Counted from the first letter of the stretch, positions 46,743 to 58,186 are shown. The stretch: DNA of 64,000 nt from Apophysomyces variabilis (GCA_002749535.1 MZZL01000085.1:36079-100078); one strand, 5' to 3'. Notes: generated by a model from the letters alone, not told the origin. Numbers and translations are program-made.

Positions 46743-47577
46743 TGTAAAGTCAAAAAAAAAATTCTTTATTCCCTTGGTCAACGCACAAGTACTATTGGTA
46801 CACGATCATTAGTACACAACATTTTCGATATTTTCTTTTCTCTTTCTTTTTTTTTCTTTTCTCTTTTTTTTTCTTTAGGTAACCTATCTGGCTAAGCCGA
46901 TTCATTTGACCAACAACAAACTTTACCTGAAACTTCACAAGATGTACTGACTTCAGCCAAGACTATTTAGTGTTACCTTGTTCTCTTTTTGTTTATTTCT
47001 TTTTTTATTCTTTTATTTTTTTCTTATCTGATTATCCTTTGAAATTTAGTATAAATAACTCCAATCAAAGTCGAATAAACGACAGGTTTTTCATCTCAAA
47101 TCTTTCTTTTTGATTGAAATCTTTTAAGAGAAACACTCTCTAAAAAGAAGCAGCTTTATTTTATCCATTATGATTATACTGCGCCTCCATTGGTTTTATC
47201 AAGCAACCATTGATAACCTGAATCCAATCGATTCATATTTCTTTTATTTTATTTTGATTCTATTTACTCTACAAGAACTTACCGACTATCTGATTTATCT
47301 GATCTAAGCAAGAGATCATTGTCAAGACTCTATCAAGAACTTCAATTCTCTGAACCTTATCTCTATTATCCTATATTTGGTTATTATTGATCAACTGATC
47401 AATTGACTTATATTGTCAAGCCTTTGGCCCAACCGTTTCTTTCAAACAAATTCAAGTTATCTCTTAGTCTTGGTGTTAGACTTTAACCCACACCTGGTGC
47501 TCACTTATTCTCAAAAACACACAATGGCAAATTATTATTTCACTGTCAAGATCCTATCTAAAATTACACTGTAACAC
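46743..47577 (+). repeat. E5 5' LTR
   Basis: It matches 57355-58186. The sequence right after it, CGTGGTGCTCACTACAGG, contains TGG followed by a plausible tRNA complement. A truncated second copy begins at 48976 because of the duplication. Confidence 0.9.
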
Positions 47578-47844
47578 GTGGTGCTCACTACAGGGGTTAC
47601 AAAACAAAATTCAAGGATATAAAAGACACAAGCACAAGCAAACAATCCAAGTACAACACAAACAAAAGCTGAATATATACAAAAACTGACAAAAAAAATA
47701 CTGAAACGCTGAAACAAATAAATTTAACCAAACGCTACAAATACTAACCGCTACTAACAAACACTGCTACCATATTTGATTTCTTATCTTTTTAGTTCAA
47801 ACTCTACAAAAACAGAAGAAAAAAAAATCCAGGAAACCTCAAAA

Positions 47845-48974
47845 ATGACTATTGAAGAATTGCAAGAATATTACAGAGAACCTTCAAACACCGGACATAC
47901 TATGTTGGCTACTGCATCTTCTTATAGTACTGATTCTCACTGTTACCGCCCTTGTATACAAGAATTCTATGGTGCGGAAGGAGAAGATTTCCACTATTTC
48001 AAGCAAACCCTTGAGAGTTATTTTGCATTTTGCAACATTACCTCAAATGAACGCAAACTAGCCATACTACAAGCTCAACTCAGAAGAACTGCAAGAATAC
48101 ATTATGAAAGAGCCATCAAGAAAGCCGCCCCATTGAACTATGACGCCGCCATTGCACTATTGGAAAACGAATATGTCACCAAACATGTTATACAGAAATA
48201 TCAAAATGCCTTTGAAGACATGGCTCAAGGAGATGATGAACATCCTCATGCCTTTTATGGATGAGTCGTCAAAGCTGCAAACCTGGCTGACATCAAAGAG
48301 GAAAACATTATTAATGCACGATTCAAGAGTGGATTGCTCCCTGAAATCAAGACCCATTGCCAGTTGACAAATGCTACTGCACACAAAGACATTATGGCCG
48401 CCGCTATTAGTTATTGGAATGCTTACCATCAAGGAAGTTATCTGACCATGGTTGACAATCCCTTTTATCCATATATTGATAAGCCATATCTGGTTAATGA
48501 CAAGTTTAACGCTCAAACAAATTTGTGAAATGCAGTGCAAGGAAACGTCATTGTTCCAACGCATCACAGACTGGCGTACAGTGGACCTAAGAAATCTGCT
48601 ATACATGAACTGTATAAAATAGAAGCCGAACAAACAAAACAAAATCGTTTTGAGGTGCTTCCGCAGGTTGATCCACAAATTCATAAGCTTATCCATAATG
48701 AAGCTCATAACCAAGTGTGAGAACTACAAGAAGAACAAAGACGATCATATTCAAACAATTACCAACAATACAATAATCAGGACAGTTATTAAGATCAATA
48801 TCATGGACCATACCATCAAAATCAGTATCCGTCCTAGCAAAACGAATATAATTAAGACTATAGTCGTCAACAAGATTACCAGTGAAATAACTGATGGGAC
48901 GATCGAACTAAAGACTTTTCAAATCAATGTACAGAAGATGAACCCTATTGAAGATATTATCAAGAATGAAGACA
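47845..48974 (+). pseudogene. gag: E5 gag, first (truncated) copy
   Basis: Identical in protein sequence to 49761-50890 where comparable, including the TGA at 48262-48264. It is cut by the N. It probably represents the same gene assembled twice. Confidence 0.75.
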
Positions 48975-48975
48975 N
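48975..48975. other. Single-base assembly gap (N)
   Basis: The only ambiguous base in the window, at the joint of the duplicated segments. Confidence 0.95.
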
Positions 48976-49760
48976 TCCAATCAAAGTCGAATAAACGACA
49001 GGTTTTTCATCTCAAATCTTTCTTTTTGATTGAAATCTTTTAAGAGAAACACTCTCTAAAAAGAAGCAGCTTTATTTTATCCATTATGATTATACTGCGC
49101 CTCCATTGGTTTTATCAAGCAACCATTGATAACCTGAATCCAATCGATTCATATTTCTTTTATTTTATTTTGATTCTATTTACTCTACAAGAACTTACCG
49201 ACTATCTGATTTATCTGATCTAAGCAAGAGATCATTGTCAAGACTCTATCAAGAACTTCAATTCTCTGAACCTTATCTCTATTATCCTATATTTGGTTAT
49301 TATTGATCAACTGATCAATTGACTTATATTGTCAAGCCTTTGGCCCAACCGTTTCTTTCAAACAAATTCAAGTTATCTCTTAGTCTTGGTGTTAGACTTT
49401 AACCCACACCTGGTGCTCACTTATTCTCAAAAACACACAATGGCAAATTATTATTTCACTGTCAAGATCCTATCTAAAATTACACTGTAACACGTGGTGC
49501 TCACTACAGGGGTTACAAAACAAAATTCAAGGATATAAAAGACACAAGCACAAGCAAACAATCCAAGTACAACACAAACAAAAGCTGAATATATACAAAA
49601 ACTGACAAAAAAAATACTGAAACGCTGAAACAAATAAATTTAACCAAACGCTACAAATACTAACCGCTACTAACAAACACTGCTACCATATTTGATTTCT
49701 TATCTTTTTAGTTCAAACTCTACAAAAACAGAAGAAAAAAAAATCCAGGAAACCTCAAAA

Positions 49761-51086
49761 ATGACTATTGAAGAATTGCAAGAATATTACAGAGAACCTT
49801 CAAACACCGGACATACTATGTTGGCTACTGCATCTTCTTATAGTACTGATTCTCACTGTTACCGCCCTTGTATACAAGAATTCTATGGTGCGGAAGGAGA
49901 AGATTTCCACTATTTCAAGCAAACCCTTGAGAGTTATTTTGCATTTTGCAACATTACCTCAAATGAACGCAAACTAGCCATACTACAAGCTCAACTCAGA
50001 AGAACTGCAAGAATACATTATGAAAGAGCCATCAAGAAAGCCGCCCCATTGAACTATGATGCTGCCATTGCACTATTGGAAAACGAATATGTCACCAAAC
50101 ATGTTATACAGAAATATCAAAATGCCTTTGAAGACATGGCTCAAGGAGATGATGAACATCCTCATGCCTTTTATGGATGAGTCGTCAAAGCTGCAAACCT
50201 GGCTGACATCAAAGAGGAAAACATTATTAATGCACGATTCAAGAGTGGATTGCTCCCTGAAATCAAGACCCATTGCCAGTTGACAAATGCTACTGCACAC
50301 AAAGACATTATGGCCGCCGCTATTAGTTATTGGAATGCTTACCATCAAGGAAGTTATCTGACCATGGTTGACAATCCCTTTTATCCATATATTGATAAGC
50401 CATATCTGGTTAATGACAAGTTTAACGCTCAAACAAATTTGTGAAATGCAGTGCAAGGAAACGTCATTGTTCCAACGCATCACAGACTGGCGTACAGTGG
50501 ACCTAAGAAATCTGCTATACATGAACTGTATAAAATAGAAGCCGAACAAACAAAACAAAATCGTTTTGAGGTGCTTCCGCAGGTTGATCCACAAATTCAT
50601 AAGCTTATCCATAATGAAGCTCATAACCAAGTGTGAGAACTACAAGAAGAACAAAGACGATCATATTCAAACAATTACCAACAATACAATAATCAGGACA
50701 GTTATTAAGATCAATATCATGGACCATACCATCAAAATCAGTATCCGTCCTAGCAAAACGAATATAATTAAGACTATAGTCGTCAACAAGATTACCAGTG
50801 AAATAACTGATGGGACGATCGAACTAAAGACTTTTCAAATCAATGTACAGAAGATGAACCCTATTGAAGATATTATCAAGAATGAAGACAGAATCTTGAA
50901 TATTCTGAAAAGAACAATTATCTAAGAGACAGATATCCAAGGAATGAATATCCAAGGGATGAATACAATTGAAACGATTCTTCAAGAAACAACAACCAAA
51001 AGGATACCAGACCACACCCACAGTATCAACAGCAATCTCAGCAAATCCAACAACAGCCATCAAAAAACTTCAAGGCTCAGTTATAA
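49761..51086 (+). pseudogene. gag: E5 gag with many in-frame TGA codons
   Basis: Proposed ATG 49761; the frame is traceable to TAA 51084-51086. The capsid-like part is FYGAEGEDFHYFKQTLESYF, then NITSNERKLAILQAQL and DAAIALLENEYVTK. The C-terminal third is Gln/Asn/Tyr-rich with scattered basic residues and no CCHC knuckle, so RNA binding may rely on that low-complexity tail. In-frame stops: eight TGA, two TAA and one TAG before the final TAA. The end overlaps Pol in the -1 frame, with the frameshift signal at 51062-51103. Confidence 0.8.
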
Positions 51087-52210
51087 ATGGTCAACTGAAA
51101 GCCCAACCTCAGAAAACCATTACTTTTAATGCACTGTTGGAACCATCTGATCAATATCAAAGCCAAGACAAAGATGAACTACAATATAAACTGTATGCCA
51201 CCTGGCAACATCAATCTAAGGACTCTCTAGATAAATTACGACCATGTACAAAAGGAAAATCTGTGTCAAAAACAAATACTTGAAATACTGGAAAGCTACC
51301 TGAAAATTTGAAAACTGTGCAATTTGATGAACCAGAACAAGAAAATCCTATGCCAGTGTTAACAAGCGCATACAAACCACCTAATACCCCTGCTGCCTCA
51401 TTTGCTGATCTATCCAAGATGAATCCTGGTACACTTCTACAGGGACCCGCACTTCCTGTGTTTGGACAAACTATGATAACAAATGAACCAACACAACCAT
51501 GGACAAAACCACAAAAAGATTCAACTGAAAACTGGACCAAATTCTGCACCGCTATTGAAGACATTGAAATGGAACTGGCACCTATAAAGATTATGAACAA
51601 ACCAATTAAGAAGAAGACTCCAGCAAAGAAAACAGAAAAGAAAGCCAGTGCTCAAGCAAAGAAGACCAAAGTAACAATTACTCCCATGCTGAGAAAGTAT
51701 CGCGCATACAATATCACCAAAAATGTATTGGAACAAGCTGCAAATATCAAGATAGGTCAATTATTAGCTGTTGCTCCATCTATGAGATGGGAATTAGCCA
51801 CTGCCTGTCATGCCCAAGGAAAGTCACTAGCTACCTTAGAAGATGGAAGTCCAGACACCACTGCTGTATATGCTGAACTTGAAATCAATAGATCCTCACT
51901 ATCTGCCCTTATCGATTGTGGAGCTGCCAAAACTTGTATGATACAAAGCATGGCAAAATCATTAGACATAGAAATTGATGCACCATCTCAATCTATCTTC
52001 ACCTTGGGAAATGGAACAAAACAAGCTGCCATTGGATTAATCTATAATGTGCCAATTACTGTAGGCGGAGAAATTACCATCCTGATTACTATAAAAGTAT
52101 TGCTGACATCACCTGTATCCCTTATCATTGGCAACAATTGGCTTGATCGTGCCAAAGCTATTATCGATTATCAAACTGGAAGACTCTGTGTATCCTACAA
52201 AGGTCAATGA
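50969..52210 (+). pseudogene. pol: E5 pol N-terminus and protease
   Basis: Pol frame open from 50969 through the frameshift site. A long basic linker (IKKKTPAKKTEKKASAQ near 51600-51665) precedes the protease at about 51850-52170: SALIDCGAAKTCMIQ, where the usual DTGA or DSGA is DCGA, and SLIIGNNWLDRAKAIID. In-frame TGA at 51281-51283 and 52208-52210. A Cys in place of Thr/Ser next to the catalytic Asp is unusual and may or may not be active. Confidence 0.8.
51062..51103 (+). promoter_or_regulatory. Candidate -1 frameshift signal: A AAA AAC plus hairpin (E5)
   Basis: The heptamer AAAAAAC is at 51062-51068, in phase with Gag codons TCA AAA AAC. After a 5-nt spacer, GGCTCAGTT (51074-51082) pairs with AACTG and AGCC (51093-51103), 9 bp with a 2-nt bulge and 10-nt loop. 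The Gag stop (51084) lies inside the hairpin, and Pol is open in the -1 frame here. This meets the usual criteria for programmed -1 frameshifting. Confidence 0.75.
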
Positions 52211-53900
52211 GCAGAAATCCCAATATTATATACCAGAAGTTCTGGGTCACAAAAGATTTATCCAATCATATTACCAGGAATTCCTCCAAAAGCTATACAA
52301 AAAATGAATCTCATTACAATGGATAAAGATGATAGCTTAATTGATGAAACAAGCTCAGAAGACATGGATTCAGAATCAAGTACTGAAGAGGACGATTCAA
52401 GTGAAGAAAATGATGAATACCTTCATCATGAGCTGCAAGAAGACATCAAACCTATTTCTGATCCACTACCATATCCTGAAAAAGAAGAATAAGCAATGGA
52501 ATTATTTCATATCGCAGATGACACAAAAGGAAAAATAGTAGCCACTGAAGATGAGGATGGCTTCGAAATCAAGAGTATGGACTGAGAAATACACATTCCT
52601 GCAAAATCCAAAGTGAAATTTGAAGTCATACTGCCATATCCTTGCGAAATTACACACACCTATAATTCCACCCTGCCAATTTGGGAAGCCTCTGGATTAT
52701 ACATAACATCACCACCAGTACCCGAAGGAAGTGATAAAGCCGAATTTATTTTTCTAAATGATACTAAAGAAACCTACATCATCATGCCTAACGAAATATT
52801 GGAATGATTACAACAAACAGCCGAAGATCATATCAGAGCATACAAAATCTACCATCTTGATGTAGAGCATGTCGAAATGCCACAAGAAACAACACCCACT
52901 CTGGATCCTGAGAAAACATCTAAAGTGGAAGCAGGCAATATGATGCCCGAAATTTCTCAGCAGTTCTACCAACTATTGTTCATCTACTCTGATATTTTTG
53001 ACTGGAACAAGGACTCTCTTGGAAAAATCAATATGGTATACCACCGCATTATTACTGAAGACATACCACCAATTTGACATAGACCTTATCATATTGCACC
53101 AACTGAAGCCAAATTTTTAAAGGAAGAACTTGATAAATTCTGCAATCTTGGAATTATCTGACCTTCAAATAGTCCATGGGCCGCACCTGTAATCCTAGTT
53201 GGAAAGAAGAATGGAGAATATCGCCTTGTAATTGACTACTGCAAACTAAATGCTATAACTAAGAAGGATTCATATCCACTACCTCAAATTGATGACCTGT
53301 TGGATTCTCTCAGAACTGCCTCGATATTCTCAGCATTAGATATGTGCTCTGGATTTCATCAAGTACCAATGTCACCTCACTCTATTGAAAAGACTACATT
53401 CATAATGAAATTCAGGACCTATGAATATCTTACAATGCCTATAGGATTGACAAACGCTCCTGCCACCTTTCAAAGACTGGTTGACATTTGTTTCAAACCG
53501 CTCATCTACAAATATCTTGTTGCTTACATTGACGATTTGAATGTATACTCCAAAACAGACAATGACCATCTAAAAGACCTTGCTAAAGTATTTACTTGTG
53601 TACAACATGCCAATCTTAAGCTGAATCCTGCCAAATGCATATTCTTCAAGGACTCCCTAAAATTTCTGGGATACATCATTACAAGTACAGGACTACAAAC
53701 AGATCCAGATAAAATCTGTAAAATCATCGACTATCCTATACTGCATACAGTTACTGATATATGAAGCTTCATTGGTATCACTTCTTACTATCGCCGTTTT
53801 ATAAAGAACTTTGCTGCAATCGCAAGACCTTTATATGAATTAACAAAAAGGGACGATGATACTCGTACCTGGACAAACAGATCTCAAGACGCCTTTGACA
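52211..53900 (+). pseudogene. pol: E5 linker and reverse transcriptase
   Basis: An acidic Asp/Glu/Ser-rich linker (52310-52490) and a beta-rich segment (52600-52800) lead to RT from about 53030: SNSPWAAPVILVGKKNG, YRLVIDYCKLNAIT, SALDMCSGFHQVPMS, GLTNAPATFQRL, catalytic VAYIDDLNVYS near 53520, KFLGYIITSTG, and SFIGITSYYRRFIKNF. Stops: TAA near 52490 and TGA after MD, ILE, PPI, GII and TDI. The last two fall where Ty3 RTs have near-invariant Arg. Confidence 0.88.
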
Positions 53901-54340
53901 CGTTAAAGAAAGCATTGACTGAAGCACCTATACTCGTCTGCTTAGACTTTGACAAACCATTTGTATTAGTTACTGATGCCTCCCAACTTGGACTTGGAGC
54001 CGTGCTCTCTCAACTTGACAAAGATGGAAAAGAACACGTCATATTATATGCCAGCTGAGGACTGAAGAATAGTGAAAAGAACTATGGAGTATCCAAACTT
54101 GAATGCCTTGCTGTTGTATGGGCTGTCAAAACCCTTTACCCATATTTACTCAGAAAACCATTTACAGTCATCACAGATCACGCCGCCCTTAAAGGAATGT
54201 TGAACACTAAAAACCCCACAGGAATCATTGCATGATGGATAACACTATTAAGCGAATATGAATATGAAGTCAAGTATCAACCAGGACGTAAAAATCAAAG
54301 CGCTGACTTTCTCTCACGCCTAGAATATTGACCTGACGCA
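53901..54340 (+). pseudogene. pol: E5 RNase H
   Basis: FVLVTDASQLGLGAVLSQ, then KNYGVSKLECLAVVWAV and VITDHAALKGML, ending PGRKNQSADFLSRLEY, all RNase H landmarks. TGA codons replace the Arg of YAS-R and of A-R-W (near 54057 and 54234), and a further TGA follows RLEY. The domain is otherwise full length. Confidence 0.88.
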
Positions 54341-54481
54341 ATCAGAATTCACATGCACATACTATATCGTTACACACATCAAGACTATCCTATCAATACC
54401 ACAACGAATGACTGAGAAAAATCTACAAAGAAAAAAAAAACGCAAAAACATCCGCAAAACGAAGAAACTACACAAAAACAT

Positions 54482-54681
54482 CAAGCGACCAGTATAGGAC
54501 GTCGTTAAACTCATGCGTATACAAGCGACCAGTATAGGACGTTGTTAAACTCATGCGTATACAAGCGACCAGTACAGGACGTTGTTAAACTCATGCGTAT
54601 ACAAGCGACCAGGTCGGGATGTCGTTAAACTCATGCGTATACAAGCGACCAGGTTGGGATGTCATTAAACTCATGCGTACA
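54482..54681 (+). repeat. Five 40-bp tandem repeats inside E5 pol
   Basis: Units start CAAGCGACC at 54482, 54522, 54562, 54602 and 54642, with a diverged sixth after 54682. The unit is not a multiple of three, so each copy is read in a new frame, and one frame contains TAA. It lies between RNase H and integrase. Confidence 0.95.
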
Positions 54682-54889
54682 CACAAACATCCAGTAAGGG
54701 AAATCATTAAATTCATGCACAACAATATCCAAGAACCATCTGACGTACTGAAATTGACTGAGACCAAATTGTACTACTCCAATTCAAGAAAGGAAACTTA
54801 CACAAAGTTATATCAGCCGCACATGCTCAACAACAATAACGATTTGACAGTTAAATTACAAGACACATAGCTCAAAAAGAACAATCACA

Positions 54890-56335
54890 TAGATTATCCA
54901 GAATAACATGGACCCAACAAAATATAATCATCTGTTACATCATTTAACAACGTTGCAATACCCAGACAACCTGACCAAGGAACAGAAATAGTATTTGTGC
55001 ACGCAAACAAAAAACTACTTTGTACAGAACAACAGATTATATCGAAGAGGAAAAACAATTCGTTTAGTATTATTGCCAGAATAAGCAAACGCCATGATGT
55101 GGATGGCACATTCCCACCCACTTGGAGGACACTTTTTGCACAAAGCTACCTACAACAAAATCGCCAACAAATATTACTAGAAAACAATTTCACAAGACAT
55201 TTGAGAATATATAGAAAAATGCCCACGATGTCAGAAAATGGGAAGACCTAGTTTGAACGAACAATTGAACCCAATCTCTGTATCTGCTGAATCATTTGCT
55301 CAAATTGGAATGGATATCAAACACATGGCAACATCAAGAGCTAGACATCGCTATATTATTGTTGCAATGGATTACTTGACTAAATGGGTTGAAGCACAAG
55401 CCTTATGATTTGCAAACGCTGCTGAAGTAGCCCATTTCTTTTATGAAGATATCCTTTGCCAACATGGATGCCTCAGATCCATTATTACTGATAATGGACA
55501 ACCATTTGTGAACAACATCATATTGACTGTTTGTGAACAATATTCAATCAATCATAAGACCGCAACACCTTACTATCCACAAACTAATAGACTTGTTGAA
55601 CGTTTCAACAAAACACTTGGACAAATTTTAAGAAGACGACCAGATAAGGAAAAATTAGACTGGCATCTTTACCTTCCTGCAACCTTATTTGCCTACTGAA
55701 CGTTACAACATTCTACTATGAAACAAACACCGTTTCATCTTGTTTACAGATGAGAAGCTCACACGCCACTTGATCGCATATTGGAAACAATTAACGAAGA
55801 AGGCAATGATCATGAAGAAGACTATGATGAGAAATTGGTGAAATGTGTACAAGAGAAAATCACACAGCTACACTCTATCTGAGATCTAGCGCAAAGAACC
55901 ATTGTCAAAACACAGGAACAACAGAAGAAAGCCATCAAAAACAAGATACTTTCCAAGAAATGACACCTCCAACCACCTTTTAAAATCGGCGATTATGTTG
56001 AATTGTACAAGACAACGTTAGAATTCACTTGGGCTGGAAAATTGGAAGATCAATAGGAAGGACCATATCTCATTCACCATGTATTACCCAAAGGAACTTA
56101 TCAACTCAAAACACTGGATAGAAAAGTATTACCTACAAAGTCGCATGGAAACCATCTTCAAATATATAAGCATCCAAATGTTGCTTTCCACCAATTTACA
56201 TCATCACCCACACCAAATCTACTCTCACAACCTGATCAAGAACCCAATCAAGAATCCTCAGATTTCACACAAGAAAGTCAAGAACAAGTACCTCAGAATG
56301 TCCCAAATGTCATTAAAAGAACAAACCTACCATGA
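54890..56335 (+). pseudogene. pol: E5 integrase
   Basis: The Pol frame again. Zinc-binding region: AHSHPLGGHFLH ... CPRC (about 55105-55225). DDE core: QIGMDIKHMATS (D), SIITDNGQPFVN (D), NRLVERFNKTLGQ (E). The C-terminal part has FKIGDYVELY and EGPYLIHHVLPKGTY (SH3-like). Several TGA stops fall at Arg-like positions (AY-stop-TLQ, AL-stop-FAN, VYR-stop-EAH), and TAG/TAA stops lie in the zinc region and at DQ-stop-EGP. Its 3' end overlaps ORF3 in another frame. Catalytic acids are intact. Confidence 0.87.
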
Positions 56336-57356
56336 AACTCTTCAAGCTCTCAATCTATACTATGAACTAATAACCCTGAATCCTTATTATGAAGAAAACT
56401 GCAAGAAAAACTCTGAACAGGAAAATACCAACACCCAACAATATCAATCCCAAGATTGTCAACAAAAAGTGATAAAGAAAAACTATCAAAGTCAAGAAGA
56501 AATGATCCAAGAATATAAATTCAATCACGAATACAGAATGTACTGGGATCATTGTCCCTCCCCTACATTCAATGGACCACATCATTGGGATGATGACGAC
56601 AACGAACACTCTGACTGCATGATCTACAATGAAAGCACTGAAGATGTCTCAAAAGACTATCCTATTATAACAAATGCTGCCAAGCCAAGCATCCCTATTT
56701 TTCTTGAAGTCCTACCACCCATCATAACTTACCCTCAAGAACCAACCATTCTCCATGTACCATCATCAGTTATTACGCATCAATCAATCCCTGATATGAT
56801 GGTATTTTCGCCTGTCTTGTCACCTATGAATGACGACCAACCTGAAGACCCCTCTGAAGACTTACTTGATATTGAAGAAAATGAAGTTCCTACTATCATT
56901 CTGCGAAAGAATCCTGAGACTGGAACATTCGAAGAAGTCAAGTCTGATACTAGCTCACCCACCATCCTAGAACTGAACCCTGATGTTTCATGGACGCTAG
57001 GAATGCTCGATGAACAACAACAAATTCAGTGAACAAAAGATCAATATATACAATTTATTGAAGAAAAGGTTCATCACCTTTGTATAGAAATCCATAATAT
57101 AAGACAAGTACTTGAGTGGACAGAACGACTACAACGAAATTTTGAAAACGAACTATCTGAAAATTTATCCAATTTGTGTCAAGCCAAATTTAGCCACTAT
57201 ACCAACCTCAGACAGTATAAATGCATCCGATCTCACTATCTTAGCCAGCTGCTACCAGATGAAATATACAACCGATCATATCAATTATTTTTCAAGAAGC
57301 ACGATTATATCCTGAACTTTGCAGGACACAAATCTACAAACCCCGAGGACATATAA
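56079..57356 (+). CDS. E5 ORF3, unknown protein downstream of integrase
   Basis: A 317-residue frame (56079-57032) in the +1 frame relative to Pol overlaps the integrase end by about 250 nt. After one TGA it continues to the TAA at 57354-57356, about 425 residues in all. It is rich in Gln, Asn, Ser, Pro and acidic residues, with PTIILRKNPETGTFEEV and DVSWTLGMLDEQQQ. I see no signal peptide, transmembrane segment or Cys pattern, so it does not look like an envelope protein. The low stop density compared with the rest of E5, over about 1.2 kb, argues for coding, but selection has not been tested. Function not recognised. Actual start uncertain (ATG at 56298 is an alternative). Confidence 0.5.
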
Positions 57357-58186
57357 AAGTCAAAAAAAAAATTCCTTATTCCCTTGGTCAACGCACAAGT
57401 ACTATTGGTACACGATCATTAGTACATAACATTTTCGATATTTTTCTTTTCTCTTCCTTTTTTTTTCTTTTCTCTTTTTTTTCTCTAGGTAACCTATCTG
57501 GCTAAGCCGATTCATTTGACCAACAACAAACTTTACCTGAAACTTCACAAGATGTACTGACTTCAGCCAAGACTATTTAGTGTTACCTTGTTCTCTTTTT
57601 GTTTATTTCTTTTTTTATTCTTTTATTTTTTTCTTATCTGATTATCCTTTGAAATTTAGTATAAATAACCCCAATCAAAGTCGAATAAACGACAGGTTTT
57701 TCATCTCAAATCTTTCTTTTTGATTGAAATCTTTTAAGAGAAACACTCTCTAAAAAGAAGCAGCTTTATTTTATCCATTGTGATTATACTGCGCCTCCAT
57801 TGGTTTTATCAAGCAACCATCAATAACCTGAATCCAATCAATTCATATTTCTTTTATTTTATTTTGATTCTATTTACTCTACAAGAACTTACCGACCATC
57901 TGATTTATCTGATCTAAGCAAGAGATCATTGTCAAGACTCTATCAAGAACTTCAATTCTCTGAACCTTATCTCTGTTATTCTATATTTAGTTATTATTGA
58001 TCAACCGATCAATTGACTTATATTGTCAAGCCTTTGGCCCAACCGTTTCTTTCAAACAAATCCAAGTTATCTCTTAGTCTTGGTGTTAGACTTTAACCCA
58101 CACCTGGTGCTCACTTATTCTCAAAAACACACAACGGCGAATTATCATTTCACTGTCAAGATCCTATCTAAAATTACACTGTAACA
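57355..58186 (+). repeat. E5 3' LTR
   Basis: Partner of 46743-47577. Its first bases read TATAAAAGTC instead of TGTAAAGTC, or the boundary is shifted by 1-2 bp. Confidence 0.88.

Larger units (their letters stand above)
47060..50890. repeat. Direct duplication of 1,915 bp around a single N
   Basis: 47060-48974 and 48976-50890 are the same length and differ, as far as I can see, at two positions (near 48142/50058). The N at 48975 sits exactly at the joint. An assembly overlap between two contigs is the simplest explanation. A real tandem duplication is less likely. Confidence 0.9.
46743..58186 (+). mobile_element. E5: large Ty3/Gypsy element with extra ORF
   Basis: LTRs of about 830 bp at 46743-47577 and 57355-58186, starting TGTAAAGTC and ending CTGTAACA, flanked by ACGG (46739-46742 and 58187-58190; AACGG if the shared A is counted). 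It spans 11,444 bp here, about 9.5 kb once the duplicated 1,916 bp at the N is discounted. Order: Gag without CCHC knuckle, protease, RT, RNase H, integrase, ORF3. LTR copies differ at about 20 sites (roughly 2.4%), nearly all transitions. Inserted in the E6 LTR. Confidence 0.9.

Noticed and set aside
47535..49633. 60-residue hydrophobic minus-strand frames resembling small membrane proteins (47717-47535, 49633-49451)
   Set aside because: They are antisense to the E5 leader and appear only because of the duplication; no start context or homology recognised.
48157..50630. Two identical 185-residue minus-strand frames (48714-48157 and 50630-50073)
   Set aside because: They are antisense to E5 gag and duplicated by the assembly artefact; no independent support.
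54482..54720. Possible CRISPR-like array
   Set aside because: The 40-bp units are directly adjacent with no variable spacers, in a eukaryotic retroelement. It is a simple tandem array.
49761..56335. Nuclear genetic code with UGA as a sense codon
   Set aside because: The intact hAT-B gene and other pseudogenes use ordinary Arg codons, and similar TGA changes occur in clearly dead copies. Mutation is the simpler reading, so recoding is kept only as a testable hypothesis under findings.
56079..57356. ORF3 as an envelope glycoprotein
   Set aside because: No signal peptide, transmembrane helix, Cys pattern or cleavage site visible; kept as unknown ORF.
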